From Micropruina glycogenica (GTDB lineage: Bacteria; Actinomycetota; Actinomycetes; Propionibacteriales; Propionibacteriaceae), in assembly GCF_039524395.1 (NCBI RefSeq), contig NZ_BAAAGO010000035.1: DNA of 64,000 nt; one strand, written 5' to 3'. Under the pieces are notes generated by a model. It made no database searches. It had not been told where the DNA came from and worked only from the letters and a program-made list of their open reading frames with translations. This document shows, piece after piece, positions 25,569 through 34,712 of the stretch (position 1 is the first letter of the stretch; every line of letters begins with the position of its first letter). The translations under genes and the position numbers were made by a program.

Positions 25569-26081
25569 CCTCGGGTTCGGGCACGCCCGCTGGTCGATCT
25601 TGTCGAGACCCCTGACCAGGGAACCGTTGATCAACGTGCGGGTCGTGGGTTTATCTGTAGGCGCGCCACGCACGGGGGGAAGGCTTCTCTATGGGTCTGA
25701 TGTGTCGCTAGGGTGCTGCTTGGTGCGAGTGTTATCAGTAGGACTCGCGAGCAGCCGTGCCTCCTCCCAGGCGTTGGTTAGGGCCCAGCGGTGCGCTAGG
25801 CCCGTGGGGGTTAAGCGGCGTCGTAGTCTCGCCGTTCGGCGTGAGATCTCGTAGGGTCTGGTGTGCCCATTTGCTTTCCTGTGGTGGGGTCGTGTGGTCT
25901 CTGGGATGCGTGCGATAGTCGGCTGATATGTCAACAATTGGCGAAGAGGATTGCTTCAGTTTGGTGAGACCGTTCTTGCCATATGATCTTTGGCGAGATG
26001 GTTGCGAGATCCATAGTTGCAACGCTAGGTTCGGTCGTGAGGATGAATTATCTTCCCCTTTCCTCGCAGTTGGGAGTTGTC
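25569..26081. other. Gene-free left flank of the accessory island
   Basis: The stretch opens with a copy of the GGTCGA..TGTCGAGACC repeat (about 25592-25612), after which base composition becomes visibly less GC-rich. Short minus-strand frames exist, but none has a recognisable family or ribosome-binding site. It probably contains the promoter for the secreted-protein operon starting at 26082. Confidence 0.5.
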
Positions 26082-26453
26082 ATGAAGGTTAAGAACTGGA
26101 TCATTGCATGGGGTGGTGGTCTCATGCTGGCCGCAACGTGTGCAAGTGTTCAGGTTGCGCAGGCCGACAATCTGGCGTCCTGCGACAACGGCAATGGCTG
26201 CCTGTTTGCGGATTCCAACTACTTCACTCTGGTCGGGGAGAAGGCCGGCGGCACTGGGCCGTTCAATGTTCCGTGGAGCCAGAACGACTGGGCGTCGTCA
26301 TACGCAAACAAGTCGACGTCCGTGATGACGGTCTATACCGACACGAATAGCGGCGGAACGTGTGGTTCTCGTGGGGCCAAGACCAAGGCCAACTTCTACT
26401 CGCCGTTCCAAGATTCGATCTCGAGCTGGTCGATGCGCGCTGGCGGCTGCTAG
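26082..26453 (+). CDS. Secreted four-cysteine protein, peptidase inhibitor I36-like
   Basis: A 123-residue preprotein. A Sec signal peptide (MKVKNW, hydrophobic core, cleavage after AQA at about residue 28) leaves a mature protein of about 95 residues with four cysteines (ASCDNGNGC near the start, GGTCG in the middle, GGC at the end). CLFADSNYF, DWASSYANKST and VYTDTNSGG, then DSISSWS, resemble the two beta-gamma-crystallin-like repeats of I36 inhibitors. The next codon after the stop is the ABC ATPase start. It may be an inhibitor, a bacteriocin-like protein or an envelope ligand. Confidence 0.72.
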   Translation: MKVKNWIIAWGGGLMLAATCASVQVAQADNLASCDNGNGCLFADSNYFTLVGEKAGGTGPFNVPWSQNDWASSYANKSTSVMTVYTDTNSGGTCGSRGAKTKANFYSPFQDSISSWSMRAGGC

Positions 26454-27134
26454 GTGCCAGGGTTGATCTGCACTGGTCTGAAGCGCCAGTATGTCTCCTC
26501 AGTCGAAACGGTGACTGCATTGGATGACGTGTCATTGACGGTTGCCCGTAGCAGCTTCGTGGCTTTGAGGGGTCGATCCGGTTCGGGGAAGAGCACGCTC
26601 CTGAACGTGATCGCTGGCCTTGACACACCGAGTTCCGGGTCAGTGCAGATCAACGGGACGCAGGTTTCTGACATGTCAGATGGGGCACGGACCGAGTTTC
26701 GCCTGCGGAATGTCGGCGTCGTCTTTCAGGATAACAATCTCATCCCGGAGTTTACTTTCCGCGAGAATGTTGAGCTTCCTTTGCGGGTTATGGGCTGGGG
26801 CGCGAGCAAGGCCCGGAACGCGGCGATCGAGGCGATGGGGGCCTTAGGGATTGAGGACCTCGCTAACCGCTACCCGCATCAGGCGTCGGCTGGCCAGCGA
26901 CAGCGATGCGGATTCGCGCGTGCTGTCGCTGGGGAGCGGTCGGTCATCTTGGCGGACGAACCCACCGGCGCTTTGGACACCGCGACCGCTGCGCAGCTGT
27001 TCGCTGTCGTCGCCGAGTTGTGTGTGAGCCGCGGGATGCTCGCTGTTGTGGCGACCCACGATCCGGCGGTGGGTCAGTTTGCGCATCGGACGGTCATGAT
27101 TACGGATGGCCGGCTGAGTGAGATGGCCTCGTGA
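26454..27134 (+). CDS. ABC transporter ATP-binding protein, MacB/LolD type
   Basis: A 226-residue ATPase. Walker A is GRSGSGKST (40-48), the Q-loop is in VVFQDNNLIPEF, Walker B is VILADEP (164-170) and the H-loop is THD (His202). The signature motif reads ASAGQRQR instead of LSGGQ(Q)QR, a variation at three key positions. The GTG start abuts the stop of the secreted-protein gene, and its own stop overlaps the permease start (GTGA). Together with the permease it forms a mechanotransmission-type ABC complex acting on an envelope substrate. Confidence 0.9.
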   Translation: MPGLICTGLKRQYVSSVETVTALDDVSLTVARSSFVALRGRSGSGKSTLLNVIAGLDTPSSGSVQINGTQVSDMSDGARTEFRLRNVGVVFQDNNLIPEFTFRENVELPLRVMGWGASKARNAAIEAMGALGIEDLANRYPHQASAGQRQRCGFARAVAGERSVILADEPTGALDTATAAQLFAVVAELCVSRGMLAVVATHDPAVGQFAHRTVMITDGRLSEMAS

Positions 27135-29506
27135 CGATGGTCTTTGCACGACCGCTGGGTTTGGTGAGCGCGCTCATGATGCGCTCGGCTTTGATGCGCC
27201 GCATTGGTGTCGCAATGGCGCTGGTTGCGGCGGCGCTGGTGTTGGCGTCATCTGTTGTGGGCAGCTTGTCGTTGGCGAACAGCCAGGCTGCAGAGCGGGA
27301 TCTTGGCGAGTTCGAGTTCGGGGCGCAACTGCCGGTGGCTTTGACCCCAGGTTCCGCGATCCCACGGGTGGATATGACTGCCACGGCGTCCGCGGTGCTA
27401 GTGAGTTCGGGAGATCTGCGAGTGACCGAGCAGCCGCAAACTCGTGCTGCATTCATCGAGACGAACTGGCAGGCTAACCCGCTCCCACTACGCTATCAAC
27501 TGGTGTCTGGCCGCTGGCCAAGATCGGCGGGAGAGGTTGCCACCTCGGCCCCGGTTGGGGCGTCGGTGCATGTACTGGGCGACGTTGCGGTGCAGGTGGT
27601 GGGAGAGGTCGTAGACCGCTATGACCGGCACGGTTTCACCATCGCGGCAGCGCCGGGAACGTGGTCAAGTTGGCATGTCGCCGATTTGTCGACCCGCTTT
27701 CCCAACACGTTGGCGACGGCCACGTATTTGTGGATCGGTGACCGGGACGCGGGCTTGGACGCGCTGGCCCTGGTCGCCGCCAAGCACGGTATGAGTGCGG
27801 CGAGCGCTCGAGGCCAGATGAGCGGATTGCTGCTGGAGCGGGACCAGTATCTGGCCACCGACAAGGCGACTGCCGCCAAACGCTTCCCGTTGGTTTTGGG
27901 GCTTCCGGTTGCCATCGTGCCGCTCCTGGCAGGGGTGATCTGTGGCGGCTTGGCCGCCCGCTGGTCACGCAGGGTCGCGAAACAACTTCAGCAGATTGGT
28001 GTCCCTGACCGGCTCACCGTCTCCGCCAGGATGCTGGCCACTCTCGCTGCGACCTCCGCAGGCGTCTTGACAGGGTGTGTAGTGGCGGCTGGGGCTGGCT
28101 TAGCTGTGCGGCCAGCCCTTGACGCGGCCGCCAACCAACCGCTGGCGCCATTCGCGATCGGCTGGGGCGACATGATCCTGGTGTTAGCAGGCTCACTGGT
28201 GGGCACCTCGATCGGCATGCTTTCTTCGGGGCTTGTGAAGGTGGCGAAGGCGGTGCGTTTCGGTGCTAGGCCGCGACGTGTTGCTGCGGGAATCGCGGCG
28301 CTGAGTCTGGTCAGCCAGTTCCCGGGTCCCGATGACGGTATTGCCATGACGGTCACCTATTCATTGTTCGCAATGACTGTGGCGTTGCTGTCCCCTGACG
28401 TGTTGACGTTGCTGATCGAGTCGACAAAACGTCGAGGGATGGCCACACAATTGGGTGCAGCTATGCTGAATCCGCGGCAAGGATTTGTCGCCGCACTTCT
28501 TGCCCCTTTGACTCTGGTCATCAGTTTGAGCGGCGGCGCTATCGCGATAACCGCCGGATCGTTAGCGGCCGCCAACGCGCAACTCACTGCTTCCATTCCC
28601 CCAGGTTTTGCAGTGTTAAGAACGCTCGATGCGTCGAAGCCCGTGCCTTCATCTATTCGAAGCCGGTTTGAAGAGGTGACCGGTCTGAGCAATCCGATAG
28701 TCAGCTGGGGCGCGGGGATCGAAGACCTGCCGCGGGGATTCGATGGGGAGCCTCGCCTGTTCTCAAGTCTGGCAGATATTGAGCGGTGGCTTGGGCATCC
28801 TCTGACGACGCAACAGGCAACTGCTTTGGAGTCGGGTGCTTTGGGTCTATTCGCACCAGCCGAAGGAAAGGTGGCGATCAGTCCTGTGGAGGGACGCTGG
28901 GTCGACCTGGAGCCAGTGCAAATCGATGCGCCCAAGGAATGGGCCGCCAACTATGGCGGTATCCTTCTTGAACCAGCAGTGAGTCGGCTGCGGTTGAAGA
29001 AGGTCAATGAGGAAATCATCTACTCATCCGTCTCTGCAGACCAACAAATATCTGTGGCGGACGCCGCAGCCAGGTTGGGTATCGAGCCTGGATACATTGT
29101 CTTCAACAAGTTGCCGGTTCCCTATAGTTTGCCTGACTCATTTCGTTGGGCGCTGGCAGCACTGTGCGTGGTGGCAGCAGGCTTGATGGTCATCTTGGTC
29201 ACCGGTCAGGCAAGGGCTATGCGGCCGCAACTTGGAGCGCTCAAGGCGATCGGAGTCCCGCAATCGTGGATCGCTCAGGTCCTCGGATTCCAAGTGGCAC
29301 TGGTATGCCTCACAAGTGGCGTGCTAGCAGGGGGAGTTGTTGTGGGGGGCAACCTGATCCTGTGGGCCGCCACCCCAGACGCGCTGGTGCCGAGACCTGA
29401 CCCGCTCTCATTGGTTGTTGTCGCGGCGGTCACTGTAGTCGGGGCATTGGCAGGAATGGGCTCAGGGCTGATGACATTGCGCTCCAGTGAGCGGTCGGTG
29501 TTCTGA
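27131..29506 (+). CDS. FtsX/MacB-type ABC permease, long form
   Basis: A 791-residue membrane protein. The first membrane segment (about 20-40) is followed by an extracellular domain, three segments (about 255-420), a second soluble domain (about 480-670) and three C-terminal segments with the FtsX core pattern LGALKAIGVPQSWIAQVLGF. This doubled FtsX layout occurs in exporters and in bacteriocin-resistance or envelope-signalling systems. GTG start overlapping the ATPase stop. GC content is lower than in flanking genes, suggesting transfer. Confidence 0.87.
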   Translation: MTMVFARPLGLVSALMMRSALMRRIGVAMALVAAALVLASSVVGSLSLANSQAAERDLGEFEFGAQLPVALTPGSAIPRVDMTATASAVLVSSGDLRVTEQPQTRAAFIETNWQANPLPLRYQLVSGRWPRSAGEVATSAPVGASVHVLGDVAVQVVGEVVDRYDRHGFTIAAAPGTWSSWHVADLSTRFPNTLATATYLWIGDRDAGLDALALVAAKHGMSAASARGQMSGLLLERDQYLATDKATAAKRFPLVLGLPVAIVPLLAGVICGGLAARWSRRVAKQLQQIGVPDRLTVSARMLATLAATSAGVLTGCVVAAGAGLAVRPALDAAANQPLAPFAIGWGDMILVLAGSLVGTSIGMLSSGLVKVAKAVRFGARPRRVAAGIAALSLVSQFPGPDDGIAMTVTYSLFAMTVALLSPDVLTLLIESTKRRGMATQLGAAMLNPRQGFVAALLAPLTLVISLSGGAIAITAGSLAAANAQLTASIPPGFAVLRTLDASKPVPSSIRSRFEEVTGLSNPIVSWGAGIEDLPRGFDGEPRLFSSLADIERWLGHPLTTQQATALESGALGLFAPAEGKVAISPVEGRWVDLEPVQIDAPKEWAANYGGILLEPAVSRLRLKKVNEEIIYSSVSADQQISVADAAARLGIEPGYIVFNKLPVPYSLPDSFRWALAALCVVAAGLMVILVTGQARAMRPQLGALKAIGVPQSWIAQVLGFQVALVCLTSGVLAGGVVVGGNLILWAATPDALVPRPDPLSLVVVAAVTVVGALAGMGSGLMTLRSSERSVF

Positions 29507-29582
29507 ACCAGACGCCCAATCCCTCCAGGGGACTGACCTGCCCTTGGGAAGTGCAGCTGGCGCGGTGGCGGGTCTGCCCTAA

Positions 29583-30005
29583 TCAGCACTTCCGCCCATA
29601 GCTCAGACGAGCCTGAGCTTGAGCCAGCGCGCCCCGGAGTGTCGATACTTCGGATTCCAAGGCGCTGATGCGCTGCATCAGTTCTCGTCGCTCTTGGGTT
29701 TGGGCTTCGATTCTGGCTCGTAGAACGGACACGATGCCGGACTGTGACGGCTCTGCCGGCTGGGTGTTTGCCGGTGTTGTGTTGGCGTTGCGGATGGATC
29801 GGATGAGTGGGCCGAGGTCGGGGTGTTGGTGGAGGTAGTGCTGGGAAACGCCCGCTTCGCGTGCCACTGCGGCGACCGTGATCGCGTTCCCTGATCGGCG
29901 GAGTTTCGTGATTGCGGCGCGGGCTGCCTTTTCGGCTGTTTCGGCTTTGCGGCGGCTGGCGGCGATGATGCCGTCGGTGCGGCCAGCGGGGGCAGTGCTC
30001 GTCAC
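29583..30005 (-). CDS. DUF6262 protein (TnpC-like accessory)
   Basis: A 140-residue protein. An N-terminal HTH-like segment (NAITVAAVAREAGVSQHYLH, about 40-59) is followed by a C-terminal coiled coil (RIEAQTQERRELMQRISALE). This is the DUF6262 pattern found beside Tn554-type recombinases, where TnpC helps set orientation or frequency of transposition. Its ATG overlaps the stop of the TnpB-like gene by 4 bases, so it is the third gene of the recombinase operon. Confidence 0.82.
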   Translation of the reverse strand: MTSTAPAGRTDGIIAASRRKAETAEKAARAAITKLRRSGNAITVAAVAREAGVSQHYLHQHPDLGPLIRSIRNANTTPANTQPAEPSQSGIVSVLRARIEAQTQERRELMQRISALESEVSTLRGALAQAQARLSYGRKC

Positions 30006-32206
30006 GGGTGCTGGGTGACGTCAAGGGTGGTGTGGTGGGCGCCGTTGGTGACCGGCCGTATTGGGAGGACTCGTCCTGGGTTGACGCCGGCAGCACGCAC
30101 TGCCGCGTCGGTGGTGTCGGTGAGCCGGGCGATGATGGTGGTCAGCGCGTCGATCTCACGGGTCCGTTCGGCCAGCCAGACGTGTTCGGGGCTCATGGGG
30201 TTGCCGTGCCGGGCAGTGAACACGGCTTGGCGTTGCTCGATGAGTTGCAGCGTTTGTTGGTGTTGGTCGCGCAGGCCTTCGATGAAGGTGGCGTCGGTGG
30301 CGTAGTGGGTACAGGTGAGGCAGGCGTTGCCGCGGTCGCAGGTCTTGGCCGGGGGCAGCATGCAGTAGCCGTTGGGCAGGATCCGGTCGGTGCGGCGGTC
30401 GAGTTGAGCCATGTCGTAGAGGTCGTGGGGGTCGATGGCCAGGTCGTTGCCGTCGGCGCCGATCTTCTTGTAGCGGAGGAACTCGGCTTCGGCGACAGAG
30501 GCGAGGGTGTCGGCGTAACGCATCGTCATTTCGGGGCTGCGGTGACCCAGGTAGCGCTGCACGATGTGGATGGCGACGCCGGCGTTGAGCAGCTCGGTGG
30601 CGCGGGTGTGGCGTAGCCGGTGTGATTGGGTGAACCGCAGCGGCTGCCCGGCCTCGTCGGTGAGGTTCACGATGTCGTCGAGCCGGCGCAGGGTTTGAAA
30701 GCTGGCGCTGTAAAGCCTCGGGCGAAGCCCACGATGGTTGCCTCGCATGCTGACAAACAGGTAGGTCGGCCGGTGCCCGAGATGGGTTTCCACCCACTGT
30801 TGTTGGTCGCGGATAAGGTTCACCACGGCCTGCTCGACCAGGATCGTCGGGTCGACCCCCTCGACCTTGGTCTGCTGGTAGCGCAGCCGGGCCACGAACG
30901 CACCCTGCGCCGGCTCAGCTCCGCCCGTGGGGTGGAGGGGTCGGATGGGGTCGAAGTCGAGCAGCAGGATTTCGGAGGCGCGTCGGCCGGTCATGGCCTG
31001 CAGCAGCCAGGCCCGCATCGCTTGCGGGTCGCCCATCCCGTTGCTGGTGATGCGGCGCCCGCCGGGCAGGGTGACGGTGACCGGTTCGTTGCGCGGTGCG
31101 GCCAGGATCGGCAGGCAGCAGATCATCTGGTCCAGATCGGCTCGGCTCATAAACGACGTCCGGTCCGTGCGTGCACGGTTGGTGGTCCGTTGCCGGAACT
31201 GTGGTGGCCAGAGTCTGGTGTAGTCGGCGCTGAGTTGCAGCCAGCGCGGGTCGCCGGTGAAGGCGGCTGCTTCGGCCCGGTTGTCGACCATGAACTCGTA
31301 GAACTTGCCGATGATTGACTGGGTCGCGGCGATCGTCGTGGCGCCCATCGGGGCCGTCCGGCCCGGTGCAAGCGCGCTGGGGGAACGCAGCCACGACAAC
31401 AGCCGCATCATCAGCGGCCGCAGCTGCGTGGGGTCGTCGACCAGCAACGGGGAAGAGATGCCGTGCTCGGTGAGGAACCGGCTGAAATAGGGCGGCAGGT
31501 GCCTGGCGCGGGTGATGACGCTGGTCCAGGTGTAGAGGTTGTAGGTCAGGGCATACGACATCCAGAACCGGACACCTTCGCGCAGCCAGGCCGGCTCGAT
31601 CGGCTCGAGCCGGACAGCGTTGTCGGCGTAAGGCTCGTGCGGCCGGCGCGGGATGCGCGGATCGGCGCTGAGATCCCACACATCACTTCGCCACCAGTCC
31701 CGGCCGCTGCACCGCACCTCGAGAAGCAACTCGATGTTGTCGGCCAGCTCACGCAGGTGCCGACGCCGGATCTTGCCGGGCAGCCGGCCGCGATGGGCTT
31801 CGAACAGCCGGTCGGCCTCACGGGCTATCAACGCCGCCGGCAGCCCGGTGATCGACTCGGTGCGCTGTCCGGTGAGCAGCGTCTGCCGCTCCAACAGTGA
31901 CGCGACTGCCCGGGCATAGGCGCGCAGCAGGAACGGGTCGATCTTGCGGAACCCTTCCGACCAGGTGATGAACGCCCACCAGCAGATCTCCTGACTGGCC
32001 CGGTCAAAGCCGTCGGGCCGGACATCGAAGATGGTGTCGTTGGTGGCGTGCTGGATGAACAACTCGGTGAACGGCTCCTGGGAGGTGTCGAACATGCCAT
32101 CTCGCCAGATGGTTGGGACCCTGACCCATTGCTGGTCCCACGTCGTCGCCAGCTCGGGTACTGGCACCGAGTGCAGGTCGGTGGACGCCTCAGGCGGGTT
32201 GATCAT
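30002..32206 (-). CDS. Tyrosine recombinase, TnpB-like (long)
   Basis: A 734-residue recombinase. A long N-terminal region precedes the catalytic domain with Arg in MTGRRASEILLL, the HxLRH box SHRLRHTRATELL, a His in LGHRS and the nucleophile Tyr in EMTMRYADT. A C-terminal part with CDRGNACLTCTHY resembles the Cys-rich segment of TnpB proteins in Tn554-like elements. I chose the ATG at 32206, which overlaps the upstream recombinase by 17 bases. The site of integration is unknown. Confidence 0.87.
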   Translation of the reverse strand: MINPPEASTDLHSVPVPELATTWDQQWVRVPTIWRDGMFDTSQEPFTELFIQHATNDTIFDVRPDGFDRASQEICWWAFITWSEGFRKIDPFLLRAYARAVASLLERQTLLTGQRTESITGLPAALIAREADRLFEAHRGRLPGKIRRRHLRELADNIELLLEVRCSGRDWWRSDVWDLSADPRIPRRPHEPYADNAVRLEPIEPAWLREGVRFWMSYALTYNLYTWTSVITRARHLPPYFSRFLTEHGISSPLLVDDPTQLRPLMMRLLSWLRSPSALAPGRTAPMGATTIAATQSIIGKFYEFMVDNRAEAAAFTGDPRWLQLSADYTRLWPPQFRQRTTNRARTDRTSFMSRADLDQMICCLPILAAPRNEPVTVTLPGGRRITSNGMGDPQAMRAWLLQAMTGRRASEILLLDFDPIRPLHPTGGAEPAQGAFVARLRYQQTKVEGVDPTILVEQAVVNLIRDQQQWVETHLGHRPTYLFVSMRGNHRGLRPRLYSASFQTLRRLDDIVNLTDEAGQPLRFTQSHRLRHTRATELLNAGVAIHIVQRYLGHRSPEMTMRYADTLASVAEAEFLRYKKIGADGNDLAIDPHDLYDMAQLDRRTDRILPNGYCMLPPAKTCDRGNACLTCTHYATDATFIEGLRDQHQQTLQLIEQRQAVFTARHGNPMSPEHVWLAERTREIDALTTIIARLTDTTDAAVRAAGVNPGRVLPIRPVTNGAHHTTLDVTQHP

Positions 32207-33410
32207 CGTGAATTCCCTTCCAGCCGGCCACGTAGGACTTCCAGTTCGCCAGGGCACGCATTTCAGCGTCCTCGGTGACCCACCCGTAGGTCGACAGGGT
32301 CGTTTGGACGTCGAGATGCCCCAGGCGGCGCATCACCACATGCACCGGCCGGCCGGCCAGCAGCAGGGCGGTGGCGTGGGTGTGCCGCAGCCAGTGCGGG
32401 GTCCAATCAGGCGGCAGGGCGGCGCGATGGTCACGGGTCAGGGCACGGACCCGGGCATAGACCGACTTGGCCCGCATCGGGGCAAACAACGGCTGCCCGC
32501 CGACGTTGACGAACACGAAGTGGTTGGCGACATCGGCAACCTGGACGTCGATGCCGGCGTCAATCAGTTCCCACACGTAGGCCGAGTAGAGCCCTTCGAG
32601 GTCGGCGCCGATGTAGATGTCACGGCCGCGTGATGACTTGTTCCGCACCCCGTGCGGGTGGTCCTGCCGCGGGACGACCTCCACCCACGGTGTGCCACCT
32701 GCCCCGATGTGGATGTCGCAGTGCCGAAGCGACAACGCCTCACCCAAACGCATCCCCGACTCGGCCAGCAACGCGAACAGGAACCGGTCCCTCAGCCCGG
32801 CCAGGTTCGGCCGCCAGCCGTCGCCGGCCGGGTCCAGGATGGCGCAGCCGTCCAGGATGGTCCGCACCTGGCCCGGGGTAAGCAGCGGGGTGCGCGACTT
32901 GTTCGGCACCCGTAACCGGAACACCGGCGCAGGTCGATCCGTGGCAGGCACGACCCCAGTCAGCATCGGCAGATAACTGTGGTGCCGCCGGGTTGAGCGT
33001 TGGTAAAGCATTTGGCGGGGCTGGGTGATGTTCAACGCCGCCGCTGCCCACGTGTAGAAAGCGAGCACCGCCGCCGCCCGGTTCGCCACCGACGCCGGCG
33101 CCAACCGTTGCGGCACCGGCCCGATTCGATCCACCCCGGGCAGGTCCCCGGTTCGTAGATAGGCGAGGAAATCGCCGAACACGGTCCGCGTCAAACCATC
33201 CCAGGCAACCCCGGACGCTTCCAGCACCGTCCACCACTCCGCCAGGCCGCGGGCGTAGGAGCGCACTGTGTTCGGGGATCGGTCATCGCTGCGTAGGAAC
33301 GCCAGGTAACGCTCGGCCGGCACGATCGGCAAACCGGCGGTGTCGGTTACGGTCCAAGACCGCTCACCGCCGATCAGCAATGGCCGAACCGACGCCGCCA
33401 ACCCAGCCAC
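32190..33410 (-). CDS. Tyrosine recombinase, TnpA-like
   Basis: A 406-residue integrase. An N-terminal SAM-like core-binding domain (PAERYLAFLRSDDRSPNTVR) is followed by the catalytic domain with Arg in ESGMRLGEAL, HWLRHTHATALL, LGHLD and nucleophile Tyr375 (STYGW). It is first of the three recombinase genes. Two different tyrosine recombinases back to back is characteristic of Tn554-family elements rather than of prophages, which usually have one. The start near 33410 is 11 bases from the protease gene stop. Confidence 0.88.
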   Translation of the reverse strand: MAGLAASVRPLLIGGERSWTVTDTAGLPIVPAERYLAFLRSDDRSPNTVRSYARGLAEWWTVLEASGVAWDGLTRTVFGDFLAYLRTGDLPGVDRIGPVPQRLAPASVANRAAAVLAFYTWAAAALNITQPRQMLYQRSTRRHHSYLPMLTGVVPATDRPAPVFRLRVPNKSRTPLLTPGQVRTILDGCAILDPAGDGWRPNLAGLRDRFLFALLAESGMRLGEALSLRHCDIHIGAGGTPWVEVVPRQDHPHGVRNKSSRGRDIYIGADLEGLYSAYVWELIDAGIDVQVADVANHFVFVNVGGQPLFAPMRAKSVYARVRALTRDHRAALPPDWTPHWLRHTHATALLLAGRPVHVVMRRLGHLDVQTTLSTYGWVTEDAEMRALANWKSYVAGWKGIHDDQPA

Positions 33411-33421
33411 CCCCTTTGCGT

Positions 33422-34666
33422 TCAGCGGCGCCGTGACAGTGGCACAACCTTCGCCAAACCATCACCCTGATCGGCCGCTGCCTTGATGTCTGCTTCGAAC
33501 CCGGCATCCGGGCCAGCCACGAACAACCAGACCGCCGCATCCGCTGCCGGGGCGGTCTGCGCGGACCGGCCGAGTCGCTGGTTCGCCAATACGGCCGCGA
33601 CCAGATCCGGCGGCAACACCACTTCCGGCAAGGCGGCGAACATCTGCGGTGACTGCGAGCCGGTCGAACGCTCCAACCACTTCATCAGCAGCCGGGGCCG
33701 TTCCGCCGTGCGCACATCCGCTGCCGGCTCATCAACACCCCACGACCGGCCCGTGTCCGGGTTCTTACGTGTGTAGAGCTGCCGCTGCAGCGTCCGGGTC
33801 CGTTCCGCATCGATCACGTGGTGCCGGGACAGGTGCATGATCAACGCGCCGATCGACACCCCCCACCGCACCTTCACATCGATCAGAGCGGTCAACGTCA
33901 CCTGAGCGGGCAGTTCCGGTGCGACCTGGCTGATCGGTGCCAGGAACTCACCCGCGAACGCGTGCGCCTCATCCTCCACCTCCGCGCCGGTCACGCCGCC
34001 GCGATGCAAGCAGATGTGCCCCAGTTCGTGCGCCAACGTCCAGCGGGTCCGCTCCCACGACGACAAGGCCGGCATCATCACCAACGGCTGATCAGCGAAC
34101 TCACCCAACCAGGCCGACAACCCAATGTGCCGCTCCGACATGTCCGCTTCGCCACTGATCGAACCAACTGACGCGGCCGAGCGCATCACCACCGGGATGC
34201 CGGCGCGTTCCATCGCCATCGTCAACGAGCCGATCGGACCATCACTGATCCCCATCGCCTCCCGCGCGGCCGCCGCTGCCGCCACGATCGATCCGCCCGG
34301 ACGGAGCCGCGGCAGCCGCACCGGCGGCAACGGGTTCACCCGAGTCACCCGATCAATGAACTCCTCCACCAAGGCAGCGAACTGGGTCAAATACTTGCGT
34401 TCCCGCTGCGTCATCGACGCTGGAGCCCGAAACGACAAGCTCCGCTCATCGACATGCGCCACCGGTGCCGTGGTCAGGAACGCCTCCGACACCCGCAACA
34501 CCTCCCGCAGCTTCGCCACATCGGCATCGTCCACTTCGACCCGGTCGCGCCGCTCCAACCGCGACAACCGTTCCGGACGCCAGCCCACCCGCTCAGCCAC
34601 CACACCCGAGGGCAGCGACCGCAACACCCGCGCCTGCAAAACCCGCGCACCAAACACGACACTCAC
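33422..34666 (-). CDS. XRE-HTH / ImmA-IrrE family metallopeptidase
   Basis: A 414-residue protein. The N-terminal XRE HTH (FGARVLQARVLRSLPSGVVA, about 5-24, to LERRDRVEV) is followed by a zinc protease domain with HELGHICLHRGG (His213, Glu214, His217) and a downstream acidic ligand region EDEAHAFAGEF. Such proteins cleave or antagonise a repressor after DNA damage or phage signals; this one may both bind the operator and cleave a partner. The start at GTG 34666 is preferred; GTG 34702 is possible. Second gene after the 214-residue partner. Confidence 0.85.
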   Translation of the reverse strand: MSVVFGARVLQARVLRSLPSGVVAERVGWRPERLSRLERRDRVEVDDADVAKLREVLRVSEAFLTTAPVAHVDERSLSFRAPASMTQRERKYLTQFAALVEEFIDRVTRVNPLPPVRLPRLRPGGSIVAAAAAAREAMGISDGPIGSLTMAMERAGIPVVMRSAASVGSISGEADMSERHIGLSAWLGEFADQPLVMMPALSSWERTRWTLAHELGHICLHRGGVTGAEVEDEAHAFAGEFLAPISQVAPELPAQVTLTALIDVKVRWGVSIGALIMHLSRHHVIDAERTRTLQRQLYTRKNPDTGRSWGVDEPAADVRTAERPRLLMKWLERSTGSQSPQMFAALPEVVLPPDLVAAVLANQRLGRSAQTAPAADAAVWLFVAGPDAGFEADIKAAADQGDGLAKVVPLSRRR

Positions 34667-34712
34667 CTCGATCCACCCCCGCTCGTCCCACAACGCCTCC
34701 ACGCTGCAGAAC

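Larger units (their letters stand above)
29583..33410 (-). mobile_element. Tn554-type site-specific recombinase module
   Basis: Three overlapping minus-strand genes encode two different tyrosine recombinases and a small HTH/coiled-coil protein, the TnpA-TnpB-TnpC plan of Tn554-family transposons. Tn554 elements have no inverted ends, so the exact borders cannot be read. Cargo may lie on either side: the secreted-protein/ABC operon to the left, the ImmA/IrrE operon to the right. Confidence 0.75.

Noticed and set aside
25735..26022. Minus-strand frame of 95 codons in the island's left flank
   Set aside because: No recognisable family or Shine-Dalgarno; it overlaps the likely promoter region of the secreted-protein operon. 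Left as unassigned sequence.
29583..33410. Integron or prophage integrase cassette
   Set aside because: Two tyrosine recombinases plus a DUF6262 protein fit Tn554-type elements better; no attC sites or phage genes are visible.
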